Part shown: one piece after another, positions 61,901-64,000 of the stretch
Position numbering within the stretch: the first letter of the stretch is position 1
Layout of the letters: each line of letters starts with the position of its first letter
Origin: Mycolicibacterium fallax
Lineage (GTDB): Bacteria > Actinomycetota > Actinomycetes > Mycobacteriales > Mycobacteriaceae
Direction: 5' to 3'
Length of the DNA stretch: 64,000 nucleotides
Assembly: GCF_010726955.1 (NCBI RefSeq)
Contig: NZ_AP022603.1
Coordinates: 744,001 to 808,000 of the forward strand
Position numbers and translations under genes: made by a program
The notes under the pieces: generated by a model
Told to the model about the DNA's origin: nothing
What the model saw: the letters and a program-made list of their open reading frames with translations, nothing else
Database searches by the model: none

Positions 61901-61996
61901 CTCCCAGTTGCCGAGGTACTCGTAGCCAAGCTGGTCGCGAAACAGCGCCACCACGCGGTTCTGGGCTTTCCGTTCAATCTGTCCTACATCACTCAT
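58910..61996 (-). CDS. hsdR: Type I restriction enzyme, R subunit HsdR
   Basis: ATP-dependent translocase and nuclease of 1,028 residues. The PD-(D/E)xK nuclease is near residues 130-160 (KRPDVVLYVNGLALATLELK). Helicase motifs follow: Walker A IIWHTQGSGKSLTMVWLAKW, ARVLLITDRTELDDQI, the DEAH box IFVFVDEAHRTQSGKM, GFTGTPLL, LLIVVDKLLTGFDAP and QAICRVNRLDGD. The C-terminal helical domain contacts the methyltransferase. The frame is intact. ATG 61996 overlaps the GIY-YIG gene by 8 bp. Confidence 0.96.
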   Translation of the reverse strand: MSDVGQIERKAQNRVVALFRDQLGYEYLGNWEYREGNANVETELLTQNLRARGYDDNLINRALDQLSKAASVGAGHDLYEANKDVYGLLRYGVKVKPGVGEQTETVWLIDWKNPEANHFVVVEEVTVAGQHTKRPDVVLYVNGLALATLELKRSKVAVSEGIRQTIGNQKPEFIRSFFSTVQFVFAGNDVEGLRYGVIDTPEKYWLEWKEPSDVADPLDRALLQMCSKPRLLELIHNFIVFDAGTKKGPRHNQYFGIKAAQDRIAKREGGIIWHTQGSGKSLTMVWLAKWIRENQPDARVLLITDRTELDDQIEKVFKGVNEQIYRTKSGVDLISSLNASEQWLICSLVHKFRAADSDGEDDEATADFIKELHATIPKDFKAKGNIFVFVDEAHRTQSGKMHTAMKALLPEAMFIGFTGTPLLKADKATSIETFGSFIHTYKFDEAVADGVVLDLQYEARSIDQELTSPAQVDKWFEVKTMGMTDLSKAELKKRWGTMQKVVSSEPRAKQIVNDILLDMETKPRLMDGRGNAMLVGSSIYQACKFYEMFVAAGFKGKCAIVTSYTPNASDIAKEDSGAGKTEKIRQYDIYRKMLADYFDEPEDTAVNKVEEFEEAVKRQFIENPGRMRLLIVVDKLLTGFDAPSATYLYIDKKMRDHGLFQAICRVNRLDGDDKDYGYIVDYQDLFNSIENAVDDYTSGALDGYEKKDIEGLLSDRIEKARENLDEALERIRALVEPVAPPKNTLQYQQYFCAVEQGNAEQIKVNEPKRVELYKAVAAVTRAYGNLANDMIAAGYSQADAEAIKKEIAHYVDVRAEVKLGAGEDVDFKQYEAGMRFLLDTYIQAGASEVVSNFEDTGLIDLIVKLGAGAINKLPAGIKKDPEAVAETITNNMRKVIIDEHALNPKYYDKMSELLDAIIEQRRQQAIDYQEYLAKLLDAAKQLGTKESDTKYPDWADNGARRALIDFGWPDPATPIQVDTAILTSKPHDWVGNTMKEKVVKRAISRTLPDGFDRLDELFDLVKARDEYR

Positions 61997-62933
61997 TGCT
62001 CACCTCCTCTTTCATCGCCTCCTCAACTCCTTCGGTTTCCCACTGTCCATATGTTCTTCGTGCACCTTGTACCAGCCATTCGGTGCGGCCGTTAGCACTG
62101 CGGCCGGCCACGATGGCGGCGGCTGCGCTCGGGCTGGCGAATACGTGGTTGCGGGTGAATCGCATCGCCGAGCCATCGGGTGTCGGCACGAGCGTGCCAT
62201 CCTGTTCCAGCTTCGCCCGCAGACTGGTGTAACTGTGCCCCTCGCCGCCCGTCCACTTCAGCCGGGCGCTGGAGCCTTCGATCACGGTGAACTCGCCGTC
62301 GACTTCCTGCGCGGTCGCGGTGATGCCGGACTTCTTCAGCGTCATCTCGAATACCGGCGAATCGGTGCGCGTACCCGCTACCTCAGTGTGCGGCACTGTC
62401 GTGGTCGTCGTTGGCGACCGGAAGAGGTTCACCCCGAGCACTGGCAGCACGATCTTGGCCTGCTCGATGAAGTACTCCATGTCCGACACATCGGCCTCGG
62501 GCAGGACGATCGGTGGCGGCGTGGTGCCGTTGGTGAGCCGGGCGCGGCTGGCCTGCATAGCCAGCGTGATGAACCGGCTCTCCAGGTAGCGAGCGTGCGC
62601 CTTGGTCAGGTTGGTGTCTTTGCTGGTCAGCACGATGGCTCGATCCCAGAAGTCCTTGCCATTCTGGTCTTCCGAGCGAGCATGCTGATACAGCCGCTTG
62701 CTGACGTCGTCACCTTCACCGATGTAGGCCATCTGCCCGCCGAGACTGCTCGGATCATCGCCGAGCAGGATGTAGATGCCGGTGCGAGTCGCCTCAGGAC
62801 GCTTCAAGAGTGCCGCAAGGTCTGAGCGCGGCGCAGCCACGACAAGGCCGGTCCAGTTCATGATCTCAGCGGTCAGCAAGCCACCCGGCGTGCCATCAGC
62901 CAGAAACAGGCGAACCGATTTGCCGGCGCTCAC
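61989..62933 (-). CDS. GIY-YIG nuclease-domain protein with DUF4357
   Basis: A 314-residue protein. The GIY-YIG domain covers about residues 50-140 (GIYILLGDD at 52, AYIGEGDDVSKRLYQH at 69). It is followed by a linker rich in Thr, and a C-terminal DUF4357 region (SPSAAAAIVAGRSANGRTEW, LVQGARRTYGQWE). It may act as an extra nuclease or a regulator in the type I system; the role is not established. GTG 62933 overlaps the upstream gene by 4 bp. Confidence 0.85.
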   Translation of the reverse strand: MSAGKSVRLFLADGTPGGLLTAEIMNWTGLVVAAPRSDLAALLKRPEATRTGIYILLGDDPSSLGGQMAYIGEGDDVSKRLYQHARSEDQNGKDFWDRAIVLTSKDTNLTKAHARYLESRFITLAMQASRARLTNGTTPPPIVLPEADVSDMEYFIEQAKIVLPVLGVNLFRSPTTTTTVPHTEVAGTRTDSPVFEMTLKKSGITATAQEVDGEFTVIEGSSARLKWTGGEGHSYTSLRAKLEQDGTLVPTPDGSAMRFTRNHVFASPSAAAAIVAGRSANGRTEWLVQGARRTYGQWETEGVEEAMKEEVSNE

Positions 62934-63661
62934 GAGGCAGCCTCCACGTCAGACTGATCGACCCAACGAGCCAGGACGCTAAGGGCAGCGAGGTACTCCA
63001 GCGCTTCCTGCTCCGCAAGTTCCTGGTCGACCTCATGACTCAGCGGGTTACGGATACCTGCGAACACGCCCTCAGCCAGGGCCATCGCGCCGCGTTGTAC
63101 CGACTTGTAGGTGTCGCTGCCGTCGTCTTTCATACGCCTCAGCCGGGCCGCATCGGGCTTCGGCTGGTCCATCGAGAACGCCTGCTTAAACAGGTTCGTC
63201 TCGCTCACATCGCGACGACCCACCTTGTTCTGCGTCTCGGCATTGAGCTTTCGAATTGCGCCGCCGACCGCCTCGCGGTAGTGGCCGGACTGCCAGAGCG
63301 ACTTGGCGCCCTCCCATATCCATGGGTGAAGTTCGGCCGCAGAGAGTTCGGGTGCGTTCTCGCCCAGGTTCTCCTCGACTTCTTGCTTGCGAATCAGCTC
63401 CTCGCGGGCACGGATTGCAGCCTCGCGGTGGCGGGTCCAGCGATTGGTCTTCGAAAGGTCGATGTCGGTTCTCCAGGTGGGGATCACCCGGTCGAGGATC
63501 TTCTCAACAACCTGCGCTTGCTTGGTCACATCCGCGTCCGAAGAAGCCGTGCTTGACGTGTGGGTGATCGAGACGTAGCCAGGTCCACTCCGGCTGTTGT
63601 TCGTCATCACCGTCATCGTGATGAACTTGTCCAGCTCCCCAATCGCCCACTCAACATTCAT
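62930..63661 (-). CDS. TIGR02391-family protein
   Basis: A 243-residue protein. The C-terminal half matches the TIGR02391 (Hypoth_Ymh) pattern: LHPWIWEGAKSLWQSGHYRE, AVGGAIRKLNAETQNKVGRR and GVFAGIRNPLSHE. Its R-N-x-x-x-H motif is that of HEPN-type helical domains found in many defence proteins. The N-terminal half has a Thr/Ser-rich beta region (MTNNSRSGPGYVSITHTSS) of unknown role. It overlaps hsdS and the GIY-YIG gene by 4 bp each. Confidence 0.8.
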   Translation of the reverse strand: MNVEWAIGELDKFITMTVMTNNSRSGPGYVSITHTSSTASSDADVTKQAQVVEKILDRVIPTWRTDIDLSKTNRWTRHREAAIRAREELIRKQEVEENLGENAPELSAAELHPWIWEGAKSLWQSGHYREAVGGAIRKLNAETQNKVGRRDVSETNLFKQAFSMDQPKPDAARLRRMKDDGSDTYKSVQRGAMALAEGVFAGIRNPLSHEVDQELAEQEALEYLAALSVLARWVDQSDVEAAS

Positions 63662-64000
63662 GACACAGCCTCCACTGGCAGGCGGGTGCGGCCGGTGAGG
63701 AGTTGCTGCATCATGCCCGTCCTCATGTCGCGAGCTTTGGAGAGCCGAACGCGGAGGGCGTCGATCTCTCGCTCGGAGTCATGCAGCATGTCGGCGATCG
63801 CTTTCTGCTCAGTAACGTCGGGGAGCGCCAAGATGACGCTCGAAATATACGATCGAGTAGTTGCGAGCACCTTCGTTCCGGCTGCTAGACGTAGCAACTG
63901 CTCACGAAATAATGGAATGAACTGCAAGTATGCCTTGAACCCGTCGGCGAGCACGGACTTATCGAAACGTGCGGCGATTGTGTGAAGACCCGGAACAACG
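63658..64000 (-). CDS. hsdS: Type I restriction-modification specificity subunit HsdS (3' part)
   Basis: The last 113 codons of hsdS, open beyond base 64000. The end of a target-recognition domain is visible (FIPLFREQLLRLAAGTKVLA, SYISSVILALPDVTEQKAIA). It is followed by the conserved coiled-coil spacer (DMLHDSEREIDALRVRLSKA, RDMRTGMMQQLLTGRTRLPV). The DNA target cannot be judged. hsdM is expected further upstream. Confidence 0.9.
   Translation of the reverse strand, partial: VVPGLHTIAARFDKSVLADGFKAYLQFIPLFREQLLRLAAGTKVLATTRSYISSVILALPDVTEQKAIADMLHDSEREIDALRVRLSKARDMRTGMMQQLLTGRTRLPVEAVS

Overview
The window is very GC-rich DNA from a member of the Mycobacteriaceae. Gene content and order over the first 30 kb follow the Mycobacterium tuberculosis chromosome: nadABC, hisDCBHA-impA-hisFI, bcp, trpE-(membrane gene)-trpCBA, lgt, pyk, tesB, cydC-cydD-cydB-cydA. 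No tRNA, rRNA or CRISPR array was seen.

Layout. 1-3673: NAD synthesis (nadABC) divergent from a NUDIX regulator of the NrtR type, with a clear operator between them. 3719-10122: histidine operon, including the dual-function isomerase PriA (HisA/TrpF). 10368-13289: a 13E12-type HNH endonuclease, a DinB-fold protein and a peroxiredoxin. 13354-20112: tryptophan operon followed by lgt. 20139-29864: small membrane proteins, pyruvate kinase, acyl-CoA thioesterase, cytochrome bd oxidase and its CydDC exporter, and an HdeD-like protein. 29966-34444: a NarL-type two-component system, a large DUF2339 membrane protein and two unknowns. 34502-41241: the complete ergothioneine cluster egtABCDE plus a second glutamate-cysteine-ligase-like gene facing it. 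41396-46521: a lipid cluster (acyltransferase, FadD12-like ligase, WS/DGAT-like acyltransferase, LipO-like esterase), with a probable KstR site before its first gene.

46554-64000 is a defence island read on the minus strand. Upstream to downstream it encodes hsdS (cut by the window end), a TIGR02391 protein, a GIY-YIG/DUF4357 protein, hsdR, a YgjP-type metalloprotease, an unknown gene, and then qatA, qatB, qatC and qatD, the four genes of the QatABCD anti-phage system. Nearly every junction is a 4-35 bp overlap, so this reads as one operon.

Four insertion sequences have broken it. One IS256-family element splits qatC, two IS3-family elements split qatA, and a second, decayed IS256-family element splits the gene upstream of qatA. 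All four have target-site duplications. Removing each element with one copy of its duplication restores an exact open reading frame: 630 codons for qatA, 430 for qatC and 284 for the upstream gene, each plus a stop. The Qat module is therefore broken in this strain but was intact recently.
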